A DNA stretch of 64,000 nt from Flaccisagitta enflata (lineage: Eukaryota; Chaetognatha; Sagittoidea; Aphragmophora): the NCBI GenBank assembly GCA_965153355.1, contig OZ231126.1:108376001-108440000 (forward strand). The letters run 5' to 3'. The notes under the pieces were generated by a model that saw only the letters and a list, made by a program, of their open reading frames with translations, was not told where the DNA came from and did no database searches. This document shows, one piece after another, positions 1-20,000 of this stretch; the stretch's first letter is position 1; every line of letters starts with the position of its first letter. A program made the translations under genes and the position numbers.

Positions 1-1221
1 GGCGTCGCCGTGATTTCGAGCGGCATGTCGACTTCAACACCGCTGGAGGATGTCGTCGTTGTTGTCATCGGCGTTATCGTCGTGGCGTTGTCGTTGACTT
101 CAATTTGGTCAACGAGACGTTGCCCTTTGTCAGCGTCAACCTCCAATGGCTCGTCGACGGACGGTTCCTCGACGGGGGTCGACGCGTCGACGTGATTTGG
201 CTCGTCGACGTGATGCGGCTCTTCGACGCGTTCCAACGCGTCGTCATTCTCCAATGGCTCGTCGACATCTACGCGCTGATGAATGACGACCGGCTTGACG
301 TCCATTGTCGGCTCGTCTTCGACATGAAGCGGCTCCGTCTTCACATGGACAGGCTCGTCCTCGATCGCCGCTTCCACTGTAGGCTCGTCTCCTACATCAA
401 GCGGCTCCGTCTTCACATGGACAGGCTCGTCCTCGGTCGCCGCTTCCACTGTAGGCTCGTCTCCTACATCAAGCGGCTCCGTCTTCACACGCACAGGTTC
501 GTCGTCGGTCGCCGCTTCCACCTTCACTACGACTTTCACTTTGGCGTCGTTGGCAGTGTCGACAGCGTCGGCAGCGTCGGCACCGTCGGCAGCGTTGGCA
601 GCGTCGGCAGTGTTGGCAGCGTCGGCAGTGTTGGCAGCGTCGGCAACATCGACGGTCTTCGTCTTCGGTCGCGATGGACCAATGATAATTTTGACGCCGG
701 TGTCGCTGACGTCCAATTCGCCGTCGACGACGGCGGTATCTGACCGCGGTGGCGCAATGATGGCGTCAACGTTAGAATCAACGTTCGCGCCGCTACCAGA
801 ATCGTTATCGTCGTCGTTATCGTCGACGTCATTTCTCGTTGACGGAGGAAATCAGCGGTTTCCCAATGGCAGAGACGGATAACGCCAATTTGATGGAGCG
901 CGGCGTGGCGTCAATGAAGACGTTGTTGTTGTTGGTGGCGTCGTTAATGGCGTGAGAAGGCGCAGAATGGCAGGCGCCTTGCGGAGAGCATTCTCCAACC
1001 AGCCGACATCGGTCGTCGACGTAGTAGTAGTCGTCGTCGTCGTCGTCTCTTCGGTGACGTCATGCCAGGTCACATCTTCATGCCAATAGATGCCTTTGAC
1101 GGACGTTGTTGCCGGAATCTTCGTCGGACCAACGGCGCCTTTGCTCTGAAGCACTTTGATGATGCAGCCGTCCGTGAGAAGATCCTTGTTGCACAAGGAG
1201 TATCCGTTAAGCGCGTTATGA
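1..1221 (-). CDS. Acidic protein with 24-residue repeats, partial
   Basis: Not recognised as a known family. A plausible splice acceptor (pyrimidine run then CCCCAG) ends at about 1222. Reading leftwards, the frame opens into HNALNGYSLCNKD, then a Thr run. It closes at a TGA at 852-854 and is open again from there to the window edge, so the 3' part of the gene is missing. The open part (about 849-1) is Asp/Glu/Val-rich and carries three near-identical 24-residue units (EDEPVHVKTEPLDVGDEPTV type) at about 310-525. Each unit has VKTEP, a psi-K-x-E SUMO-acceptor-like core. In 852-1000 a second frame (ending SSVNEK, then TGA at 829) looks at least as coding as the first, so there is either an unrecognised intron or a pair of frameshifts. 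Likely intrinsically disordered. Sure that it is coding, unsure of exact structure. Confidence 0.55.
310..525 (-). repeat. 72-bp coding tandem repeat, about 3 units
   Basis: Three 72-bp units on the minus strand keep frame and encode the VKTEP-centred 24-residue repeat of the partial acidic protein. The units differ by a few substitutions, and the last is more diverged. Confidence 0.8.
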
Positions 1222-1255
1222 CTGGGGAAAGAAAAGAATTGTTGTTATTATTTTT

Positions 1256-1400
1256 AGTTGTGGACACGTGACTCTACACCTTGCCGTGTCGATTGGTCCG
1301 TTGGTCCGTTGGTCTGTCCGTAACATCTTTAAATTCGAGCAGTTTTTTTGTTCTATTGTTCCTGTTCGAACCGTCCGCGACTGGATTGGTCTGTTTTCTC
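1256..1400 (-). mobile_element. Family F1 element, short copy
   Basis: Reverse-orientation copy of the dispersed F1 family. It shows the tail (GACACGTGACTCTACACC), the TTGGTCCGTTGGTCCGT run, the TTTTTTGTTCTATTGTTCCTG block and the head motif GTCCGCGACTGGATTG. It lies just upstream of the acceptor of the partial acidic gene, so probably within its intron. Confidence 0.6.
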
Positions 1401-1620
1401 TGTCAGTCTGTCAGTTTGTCAGTTCGTCAATCTGTCAGTCTGTCAGTTTTGTCAGTCTGTCAGTCTGTCAGTTTGCCAGTCTGTCAATCTGACAATCTGT
1501 CAGTTTGTCATTCTGTTTAGTCTGTTAATCTGTCAGTTATTCAGTTTGTCAACATGTTATTATGCTAGTTTGTTAGTTTGTCAGTTTGTCAGTCAAGTTG
1601 TGTATTACGCGATTGTATAT
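1395..1620 (+). repeat. Degenerate CTGTCAGT octamer array
   Basis: About 25 imperfect units of GTCTGTCA / GTTTGTCA fill this stretch and fade into AT-rich DNA. No coding capacity beyond repeat-derived Ser/Cys/Val/Gln peptides. Confidence 0.8.
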
Positions 1621-3779
1621 CTTGTTTTCCGTCGGTCCGTCTGTTTGTTGGTTCATGAGCACGAGTCAAAAAAGTGTGAAAACAACGCATTTTCTGCCTC
1701 TGCCTGTCCGTTTGCAATTGGTGTTAGTTTGTGTAATTTAGCTTTGCTAATTCGTTTTGCTTTTAATTCATTTGTGTAATGACCTCAAATATCGTGTTTT
1801 TTAGGAAGTTTGAATTTGTTTTTTTTCTGAACAGCGGCATCAAAGGGGTCAATGATCTTTTGCTTTTATATATATATTGGAAATTTTGGTTTTTTTATAT
1901 CTTTTTAACTTAGATTTTAGTTGTAAGATTTAAATTTTGAATTTTTCTAAATTTTAGTTTTAACTTTGAGATTCAAATTTATCTTTTAAAGTTTGTATTT
2001 TAAAATTTAAATTCAATTTTTTTTATTTTTTGAAATTACATGTAGCATAAGTTATTTAATATAGAATTTTTTTTAGCATAGATTTTTTTAGCAAAGGTTA
2101 TGTGGCATAGGTTTTTTTTAGCATAGAATATTTAGCAGAAGTTATTTAACATAGGTAATTTAGCATAAGTCATCAGTTTAATAATATTATATTTAGCATA
2201 AGTCATTTAGCATATATTTTTTTAGCATAAATTATTCAAAATATGTTATATCACACAAATTATTAACCCATTTGAAACCACTGTTTTTTCTAAGCATCTC
2301 ATGTTTACATATATATTTACACAGGAGTGTAATGGGTACCGCTGATCATTTAAAGCTTTTGTGTGTATACAGAGTTCGTTATTGCAAGGAATTGTTGTAC
2401 ACCAACCTGCATTCTCTAATTGCCGCCTTTAGGCAGGTCTTCCTTGCTCGTCGATCAAATGAACTTATATCCATTTTTTTTATGATTTTATTTCGCTGCT
2501 AAATTCTTTTTTTTCTTGTTTGTAACTCGTTGATTTGCTTAGTAAGATTGACGGAAACATAGTGACTGTCTTGCTTAGGTGAGGAGAAAAAGCTAGCCGG
2601 CTAAAAGTTGGATCGAATTCCTATTTTATTGCATTGCTCTTCTGTTGAAATTGCAATATTTTTTTGTAGTGCCCTCTGTTTGAATTTGGTGACAAAAATG
2701 TCCAGTCTAACTTTAAAAAAAGACCACTATCATATAAAAGATTTTTTGAAGAAGTGATTTGGTTTTTTTTCTTTCTATTGGCATGCTTTTTATTTGTAAT
2801 ATGAAGTTGAAAAAAATTGACACGACATATAAAAAAACATTTAAAAAATAATTGGTATTCTATATTACAAGTTTTTTTTCTCAATAAAATGTTACACACG
2901 GTTATCAAACAGCAGTATTGAATATCAGTGTTCAGATTTAAGTTTTTTTGTCTTTGAAAAAATACATCACATATACCTTTATAAGTGTAATAAAGCCAAC
3001 AAAATAATTATAGATGCAAAACTTTGTAATTACATTTTACACAAAATAAATAATATATACTAATTTTGATTAAAATAATCTAAAAATGATTGATAGATTG
3101 ATTCTTTTTGATTATTGTTAACAGTATTGAATTTTATTACAAGTTGCGATATTTTGTTGGCTGTGGTTATGTTTCGTGATTTTATAATCAGACAAGATGT
3201 TTTCATATGATAAAGACGCGCGGTTTGGAATTAAAATTTGGCATTTGCAGAAATTTACATGCAGTCATTTTTGAAGATAACAATCTCGGTTGGAGGGAAG
3301 AAAGGGTGGAGGGAGAGAGGGGAGGGGTGTGGTGTGAATCAAACAAAGCTAAAAGAGAAATTAAACGATAACGGCGGGGGGGGGGGGGTTGAGTGCGAGT
3401 CAAACAAAAGTTGAAGAGTGATTAAAACAACAAAAAATCATCATTTGGTATATAAGAAACATGAATCCGTTCATTCCTAAATTGCGTTTACTTCGCCCAT
3501 GTTTATGTGTTAATGTGTTGAAGAAGGATTAATCTTGGGGTGAAGGGAGGGGGGGTTGTGGGGGTAATAGTGAATGAGAAGAGAGAAGAAGGAGAAATTA
3601 GAAGACCAGAGGAAAGGGGGGGGAAAGAGGGTTGAGAGTGTTAAGGACTGAGAGAAGGAGAAAAAGATTGAAAGGAAAAGAGAAAGGGGGTGGAGGTCAA
3701 GAGCTGCCTGGGTCAAATTCCGTTTTTCGATTTGCTTGGTCTTGATTTGGAGCGCATGCCATGTGTTGTGAACATAGCT
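1621..3779. other. AT-rich intergenic DNA with repeat scraps
   Basis: No credible gene seen. 1835-1860 resembles the F2/F3 head (CAGCGGCATCAAAGGGGTCAATG). 2325-2370 resembles the F2 tail (GGGTACCGCTGATCATTTAAAGC). 2040-2240 repeats TTTAGCATA(A/G) many times. G-runs occur at 3375-3390, and purine-rich low-complexity DNA at 3290-3700. Confidence 0.5.
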
Positions 3780-6700
3780 TCATGGCATATCTCCATTGTT
3801 TTTGTCGCTGGCTGTGTCTTTTTTCGAGTTGGCCTCTTCCGCTCTGCATTTTCGTTCGCGTTGTAGAAGCTCATTTGCCGAATATTGGCGCTTTTCACCG
3901 GTCATCGGTTCTTTTTGAGACCCGGTCGCATTGACTGTATGGAGCAAATGCAGAAAGTAAGAAAAAAAATAATAAGGTTGATAAGGGATAGGATCGAATG
4001 AATAAATGATAAAGAAGTATACAAATGAATGAATGAAAGAATGAATGATTGAATGAAAGAATGAAAGAATGATTGAATGATTAATTGAATGAATGAATGA
4101 ATGAATGAATGAATGAATGAATGAATGAATGAATGAATGAATGAATGAATGAATGAATGGATAAATGAATGAAAGAATGAAAGAATGAAAGAATGAATGA
4201 AAGAATGAATGAATGAATGAATGAATGAATGAATGAATGAATGAATGAATGAATGAATGAATGGTATACCTTCTGGTTTTTCGCTTGTTATCCACTTTTC
4301 TTCTTGGATTATTTGCGTCAGCGTTTTTTTGTCGTTTTCGGCCAGCACATTTGATCCACGGTGAAGAGAATCCCAAAGGTCGATCTCTTTGGGATCAATC
4401 TCGCACATAGCACAGTGACCGTACTCTGGCTTGATGCTGCAAATTTTGCTGTGATCCTCTCTTGCGTTTTTAAGAAGCGCCTATAAAATAACATTTGCTC
4501 AACAATTTTTTTGCAAAATGACTATGTTTAAATACATAATGTTACTTTATTTTTTTAAAATTGTTTACTTGGATTTAGTTAGAGGTGCAAAATTGTTGTA
4601 ACAGGTGTTATTTTATAGGCACTTCTTAAAAAGAAGTAGAGAATGGGATGGAAAATGAGAAAATGGGAAGAGAAAAAAAGAAAAGTGATTAAAATTGATT
4701 CAGGCTGATTCACATTTATTTATTCATTTACACATTTATTTATTCATTTATTCATTCATTCATTCATTCATTCATTCATTCATTCATTCATTCATTTATT
4801 CATTCATTTATTTATTCATTTATTCATTTATTTTTTATGCATATTAGAAGATAAAACAATTCATAACTGAGAAAAAGATTTTAACTTGCCTGGAAGTAAT
4901 TTGTCGTGCTTTCCAGGTCGTCTTTTTTCTTGTTCCTTTTGCAGATGTTGTATGCGTCCAGTCTTTTGCATTCAGCAAACGCGTCATTTTTGGAAGCGGA
5001 AGTGTTTGGGATTTCCTATATTGCGGGATGGTTGGTGTAATAAAGTTTGAAATAAATAATAAAATAACTTTAAGATGTCGTTGGAATATACGAGTGACAT
5101 CGAATGAGTATGTTTTGGTCACATTGTAAAAAATTACCTTGTTGGCGCTGTCGCTTCGTCCTTCTTCAATTTTGCGTAGCGTGAAGTCTCTCCTTGACAC
5201 TCGCCCTTCCACGGGAAGCAGCATCACGCCTTCAATGAAGGCCAAAAACGCTTTTGAGCTCAAAGAGAAGCCCGTCCCCTTTGGCTCGCGATCTGTTTGG
5301 TGAATAAATGTGTGCATAAAATTTTAATTGGGCAATTGATTTTTTTGTTTGAGGACACGTGACTTTGCAACTGGCTGTGTCGGTCGGTCGGTCCTTCTGT
5401 TTGTCCCATCAGTCACATTTTTGAAATTTGCGAGCGGTTTTTTTGCATTACCGCTCCTGCTTATCTTTTCATTTACTGACTTGTCGCGTATTCAATGTGA
5501 CTTACTTTGGTCGTGAGTAGGCATGTAAACGAACTTTCCGTCAGGTCCTGGGCGGAATAGCCGGCCAAATCGGTAGTATCCACCTATGCAAATTAAGAAT
5601 AAAAAAAAGCGTGTTTTTTTGTTTGTTGTTTTTGAAAGGTGGGTGGGGGGGGAGGAAGGGGGGGGGGGGTTAGTGGGCCTGCAGTGAGTTATGAAGTAAA
5701 TTTCAGTTTTTTCTAGATCCAAATTTCACTTTTATTTCTCACCCGCTGGATAACATCGTGGCTTGCCATCCGGTCCGAATCCAGGCAAATGCAAAGCGTC
5801 TCGCAGTTCGGAAGTGAATGCATATGCAGTGTCGGTGACCCACGTTGTTCTGCACGTGAACTCCTGAATATGTGAAGAGGGTAGGAGAGGAATAAAATTG
5901 TTTAGCAAAGGGATCGTGTTGATGTATAGATTTATTGATTGATTAAATAATCTATTGATTGATTGATTTTTAAAAAAAGTGATTTTGTAAATCTAACCTC
6001 AAGAGAGTCTTTGAGCTCTTGTGCCAAGTTTTCGTTTGAACCCACTTGGGCTTCTAGGAGCGATTCTCCCATTATGATGGCAACGTATTGCATCTTCCTG
6101 AACACCCCAGTTCGAACTAACTGGACAAACTGGACCAAATTGGTGTTTAGGATCATGTCTCCATCTTCGGATTTGAAGCCGCTGAAAAGAAAAAGAAGAA
6201 AGGGGTGTCGGGAGGGTAGGGGAAGAAGGGGGTAGTTTTTTTTACTTTTAAGTGCGGCAAAGCATCTCTATTATAGGCTGTGTCTGTTTGTTTGTATGTT
6301 GGTAACATATTTTGTTAATTGCTAATTTTATTTGGCCTTAACAAAGTGTTTGCTGCGTTATACTTACTCGATGAGAAAGTCAGGCTTGCGCTTTTGATTC
6401 ACTTTCAGTAACTATTCAAGGCAAGATTCAAAATTTGTTGGGCCAATCATAAAAAAAAATATGTCCATATTTTATCGCATTTATTTTACACTTTTACATA
6501 GGAATGTTTTTATTTTTGGATTGATAAAGCACTTTTTTTATGGCACATGAACAATGAAAGAAATAAAAAAAACATTAATATGAATCAGTGACAATTAATG
6601 TTACAAAGTTAGGATATATTTTTTTATAGTCGGCCCAGCGAATTTTAGAATCATGCCTGAACATGAACATCTTCGGGGGTGGGTGTGACGAGGCAGAACT

Positions 6701-6924
6701 TTGAAAAAGCCACGAAGTCGAGGTTTTATGGGGAGGGGGGGAAGGGTGGAGGGATGGCATTGATAAAGGGGGATGAATCGGGATGGAAGAAAGAAAAGGA
6801 AAAATTAGAATAAATATAAACAAGAAAAAACAATGGTAAAGGCAGAGAGACTGAGGTAGATTCAGAGACAGAGAGACAGAGGTAGAGATAGAGACAGAGA
6901 GAGAGATTGAAAGAATAAGAAAAG

Positions 6925-6979
<55 letters not shown>

Positions 6980-7392
6980 AATCGGTCTATTGAGATGTAT
7001 TTTATTGAAAGTGTGTCATTGGTTAGTTGGTTAGTTATTAGCTTGTTAATAGTTGAAATTGAATGTTTGTTTGTTTGCTTACTTTGTCCAGAGTTATTCT
7101 CAGCCCCTTATCTTTGGGGGACTGATAAAACGATTTGGATCTAAAGGCAAATCCCTCGTCCACACTTACTTTGTTTAATTGTAAATCGCGAAGTAGTATT
7201 TCTTTCGAATGAAAATCCTTGAGTTGAAATCTATCAATTTTAGCTTTTAAGTTGCTTGTCGCTATGACTAATTCTTATATGTAAGCTCTAAATCAAGGGA
7301 TATCCATTTAAGGATGGATTTAAGCCCAGGATTTCACTTCGCGAATCAGTCGAGTGTGCGTCATCAGGGTAACTTGGTTTTGACATCGACAT
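3780..7392 (-). CDS. Unrecognised 439-aa protein, 10 exons
   Basis: Exons, in transcription order: 7392-7338, 7273-7083, 6411-6368, 6181-5998, 5863-5743, 5583-5506, 5292-5138, 5015-4890, 4480-4270, 3934-3780. Every junction keeps frame. Introns are GT-AG except the one after 4890, whose donor is GCAAGT. The first intron (63 nt, weak acceptor) is the least certain. I do not recognise a domain. The protein has an N-terminal Ser-rich tail, a hydrophobic central segment (NTNLVQFVQLVRTG), and two similar motifs (GFAFRSKSFY and GFSLSSKAFL) that look like an internal repeat about 180 residues apart. There are also a Gly/Pro-rich loop (PGPDGKFVYMPTHD), a C-x10-C-x2-C cluster (HCAMC) near residue 340 and a Lys/Glu-rich tail. 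It follows the polymerase on the same strand. A nuclear or DNA-binding role is only a guess. Confidence 0.72.
4022..4262. repeat. (GAAT)n microsatellite in an intron
   Basis: Long GAAT/GAAA tetranucleotide array inside the last intron of the 439-aa gene. The IHSF-repeat reading frames across it are repeat translation, not protein. A matching (ATTC/ATTT)n array lies at 4730-4832 in the preceding intron and is complementary to this one. Confidence 0.9.
5348..5490 (-). mobile_element. Family F1 element in an intron of the 439-aa gene
   Basis: Reverse F1 copy: GACACGTGACTTTGCAAC tail, GTCGGTCGGTCGGTCC run, the GAGCGGTTTTTTTGCATTACCGCTCCTG block, degraded head. It lies wholly between the exons at 5292 and 5506. 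Confidence 0.6.
6931..6976. repeat. (GA)n microsatellite
   Basis: Pure GA run in the intron between the exons ending at 7083 and starting at 6411. The surrounding 6740-6930 is purine-rich. Confidence 0.9.
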
Positions 7393-7405
7393 GTTTGCTT
7401 TGTTT

Positions 7406-7412
7406 TTTTATA
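7406..7412 (-). promoter_or_regulatory. TATA-like box of the 439-aa gene
   Basis: TATAAAA on the minus strand, its last base 14 nt before the proposed ATG at 7392. The spacing equals that of a TATAAAA before the polymerase ATG. Confidence 0.4.
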
Positions 7413-7520
7413 CTTAAGTCTTTTTAAGATCTATTAAATAACATGCAAACGGAGGTCAGTAAGCGACAAATTAAGAAAAAACCGATTGTGTTGGTAATGC
7501 AGTTTTTTTAGACCATAAGC

Positions 7521-7808
7521 TTATTTGTCGCACAAACAATGATGATTGGCCGCTGTACAGCCTATGTGAGTAGTGGGCACAATGTTATCATATCCAATTT
7601 CGTCGCATTCTTTGCTCAACATTTGCATTGCTTTGAAAATTTCATTCTGTATTGTATTGTTCATGGTTTCTGCAATTTTTCGAACGAGTTTTGGTTTATG
7701 TTCCATCTCCATAATTATGTAACATTTCATTTCATCTATATTTTTTTTAAGTTCATTGCTAACTGTTTTACACACGCAATTATAGAGTGGATCATTGCTT
7801 GTTGCCAT
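7521..7808 (-). CDS. Unrecognised 95-aa protein
   Basis: Single open frame from ATG at 7808 to TAA at 7521, between the end of the polymerase and the start of the 439-aa gene, all on the minus strand. It is predicted helical and charged (ELKKNIDEMKCYIIMEMEHK, then AETMNNTIQNEIF). Its C-terminus is Cys/His-rich (HIGCTAANHHCLCDK), which could bind a metal. No family recognised. It could instead be a terminal exon or a chance frame, but its composition is unlike repeat-derived frames nearby. Confidence 0.45.
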   Translation of the reverse strand: MATSNDPLYNCVCKTVSNELKKNIDEMKCYIIMEMEHKPKLVRKIAETMNNTIQNEIFKAMQMLSKECDEIGYDNIVPTTHIGCTAANHHCLCDK

Positions 7809-7951
7809 TTTCAAAAAAGTGAGTTAAAGTATCTTGGATGTATCATCCTTTTGCTGTAATCAATTGGTGGAAATTAGGAAAAGAAATAGATAAAGCGCAG
7901 GTGTGGGCATGCAACAATGGATGGATGCAATACTATGAAAAAAAAAACACA

Positions 7952-16708
<8,757 letters not shown>

Positions 16709-16721
16709 GGTAATTGTTTAT

Positions 16722-16742
16722 TTTTATATGTTTTGTTTTATA
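16722..16742 (-). promoter_or_regulatory. Two TATA-like boxes upstream of the polymerase
   Basis: TATAAAA at 16728-16722 and again at 16742-16736 on the minus strand, 14 and 28 nt before the ATG at 16708. The ATG has a strong Kozak context (ACCATGG). An earlier non-coding exon is not excluded. Confidence 0.4.
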
Positions 16743-17016
16743 TGTTTTTTTTGCCTCGAGTAATTTGAGAAAAAAATTGAGATATAAGAATCAATCATAT
16801 CAATCAAAATAAAGTGCAACCGTGTGTGACATTTCAGTGAGGAGAAAAAATATATATACAAGGTGTAACATTGGAAAAAAATTTGTTACGCAATGAAAAA
16901 AAATTCTTATGTACAAGATGTCAAGAAAAAAATGAACAAAAAAAAAGAAAAAAAAAAAAGAAAAAAAAACACAATACTAATGAGCATTGGGTTATTTGTG
17001 TATTGACTTTTTTTGA

Positions 17017-20000
17017 TTAAGACTCGTCACTCGAGTTTAAAACGCTGTAAGTTTTGTGCATTTTTTTTTCTTTCTTTATTGTTTCTTTTTTTCTTTTTTT
17101 AATTGGGGGTGGGGGTGAGGGTGTAAGAGATGCGGAGCTCTCCGTTGAAAATCTCAAAGCAGAGGGAGGGGACCTACGGGTCATTTTGGATATAGTGGCA
17201 GTTTCTGCGACTTGTTTGATCGGTTGATTTGATCGATCGGCGAGGGATTTGCCTTTTGGACTCAGTTTTGGTTTGATTGAGTGATTCATTTGATTGACAG
17301 CGGGTTTCGCCTCACGAACTTCGTCTTCGAACATCAATCGCCGTCGCGCCTTTCCCGCGGAGGAATATCCGATTTTGAAAGGTATGACGCCCATCTTTCT
17401 TTGGTCGGCTTTTTGTGGCGCTGCAGGTCCTTTTGGTCCTTTGATCATCCTTGACGGAGCCTTGCCCTTGCCCTTGCCCTTGCCCTTGCCCTTGCCCTGG
17501 AGCTGTTTGCGCGTCGGCATTGGCTTTGGTCTTTTCGCTATTGTCGCTTCCTCTTCGCTTTCTTCATCTCTTCCCTCGTCGTCTCCTTCTTCTCCTTCTT
17601 CTCCATCTTCTCCATCCTCATTTCCTTCTTCGGTTTCTAGTACTTCATCATCTCTCTCTGCATCTTCATCGTTTCTCTCCTCTCCTTCTTCATTTTCTAT
17701 CTCCATTTCCTCTTCATCTTCTCCCTCTACTTCTGCTTCTTCATCGTTTCTCTCTGAACTTTCCTCGTCTTCTTCATCTCCTCCTTCTCCATCTTCTTCT
17801 CTTTCGTCTTCTCCTTCTCCATCTTCTTCTCCTTCGTCTTCTTCATTTGTTTCCTCGCCTCTGTTGTCTCCATCTGTTTCATCACCTTCCTTTACATCTG
17901 CATCTTCCTCTTCTTCATCTTCTCCGCTTCCCTCTTCCTCGTCATCATTTTCCTCTTGTCCTCCCTCACTTTCCCCACTACCATCACTACCACTTTCTTC
18001 CTTCTCATCTCTTTCTTCGGTGACTTCGTCTTCCTCTGTCTCTCCATCTCCTTCTTCATCTTCATCTTCGTCTTCCTCTGTCTCTCTTTCTTCATCTTCG
18101 TTTTCATCTCTATCTCCAACTTCATCTTCTTCACTTTTGTCGTTTATAAACCTTCTATCCTCTTCGTTTTCCTCATCGTCGTCGTCGTCGTCTTCATCGC
18201 CGTCGTCATCGCCTTCGTCGTCGTCGTTATGGTCATTTTTCAAACTTCTCCGACCATTTTGTTTATGCTCCTCCACGGCCTCGCGAGAGAGCATGTTAAA
18301 AGCTTGGCGCTTATTTGCTTTAGTCGGTTTGTTGGTCTTCTGGCATTTCTTGGTTTCCGGTCTCTGAGATCGGCCATCGCTGTGTGATTGCCGCTTCTTT
18401 TCGCTCTTGGTCGTGACGGTTGACTTGGTGGTGACTTTGAGTGCTTTGGTGGCTTTGCTCGTCTCATTTTTCTTGACAACGTTCAAGCGTTTAGCGCGCG
18501 GATTTGTCGCGACTGATGAATTGACTTGATTTCCATGGCGCCCAGTTGCTTTCATTTTTGATACCTTTTTTCTAACAGCTTGAACAACTTGAACCGCTTT
18601 AACTGCTTGAACAGCCTCAACAGCAGCCTCAACAGCTCTTTTTTTGTTCAGCTGTTTTCGCTTTGAATAGTCGCTGCTTGATGCGCGCCCGCAATTACTA
18701 TTGGTCATAATTGCCGACTCAGTGGATGCTTTACTCGACCTTCTGCCGGTCGAGCTGTTGGAAAAGTGAGCTGGCGCGGTGGATGCGCGGCTAGAATTGC
18801 TGCTGGAGGATCTTGCTGGCTCTGTGAACGCTTGATTGGACCTGTTGGATGATTTGACCGATGCGCTGGTGGAGGGCGCCGTGGGAAAAGTGGTTTCAAA
18901 ATCCATTTCCGTCTCCGAATATATGAGTTCTTTGAAGAGGTTCAGTTTCCTGGACTCGCGGTTTCCGGTATAATCACCATCGTCTGGACCAGCGGTGGAA
19001 TCAGCGGCATATCCATGGATCTCAGAATCGTCGCCGGTGAGCCGTTTGAAAATTTTCTTGATCTGCCCAACCAAATGATCCAAACGGTCTTTCTTTCGGT
19101 TTTCCTCGCTGTAGGCCGTCTTGAAAACAGGTGAAGGTGACAACGGCTCACCATACGCGTAGCACAAAAGCGTTGCACGCGGTTCGCAAAGAAGCCGCAT
19201 GTGTTTGTCTCTATGTTCCTTGTCCTCGAAACATTCGAGACAATAGAGACAAATTGACAATAGATACTTATCGATGGCCTCTATCATACTGGAATCTTCA
19301 GCGAAAACGTGCTTCAATTTGGCGAGCACACGAAAATGTGTCACCTCTGAAGGATGAAGCAAGCTGAAAAGAAAAAAAGAACAACGAACGCTGAAAAAAA
19401 TGAAAAGCCACCAAAGAAAGAAAGAACGAAAGAAAGAAAGAAAGAAAGAAAGAAAGAAAAAAAGAAAGAAAGAAAGAAAAAAAGAAAATGCAAAATCAAC
19501 AAGTTTTCAATTGCTGACACGCAACTGTATGAGAGACTTTGTCCGTTAGTCGGTCGGTCCGTCTGTCACGCGTCCTCAGCGATATTGTAACCCCGCGTCA
19601 TTTGTTTTTTGGTACCGGTGGTGGTCGGATAAATGTGAAGTACAGCAGACGCATGCGATCTCCACATCGTCTTCATCGCAAAGAGGGCACCAAATGATAT
19701 TGTGATGCCCATTGAGACCAGCCAGTTGGGATGGAGTCAACGCGCAGTGCGCCAACCGGAAATGTTCGTCGGCCGCCGATTTGGACCCGTAAAAAGCGAG
19801 TCTTTGCACATTGAAGGCACCCATAACTCGGTCTCTCAATGTGATTGGAAATTTGCCGACGTCAATTCGCTCACTGCCACCCGGGCCATACGACGAGTTG
19901 TCATCGTTGTCGTCTACGCCACTCAAGTTTTCATCGTTCATAAGCACGCGGGAAGATGGGCATAAATAACAATTCATCTTCAGGGGTATATCGTGGGTCG

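Noticed and set aside
3902-4408. IHSFIHSF-repeat frames over (GAAT)n, also at 15859 and 47093
   Set aside because: Pure translation of tetranucleotide arrays lying in introns or intergenic DNA.
17294-18367. Plus-strand Ser/Pro-rich ORF
   Set aside because: It is the antisense shadow of the acidic C-terminal half of the 1,210-aa protein, whose minus-strand frame has splice support.
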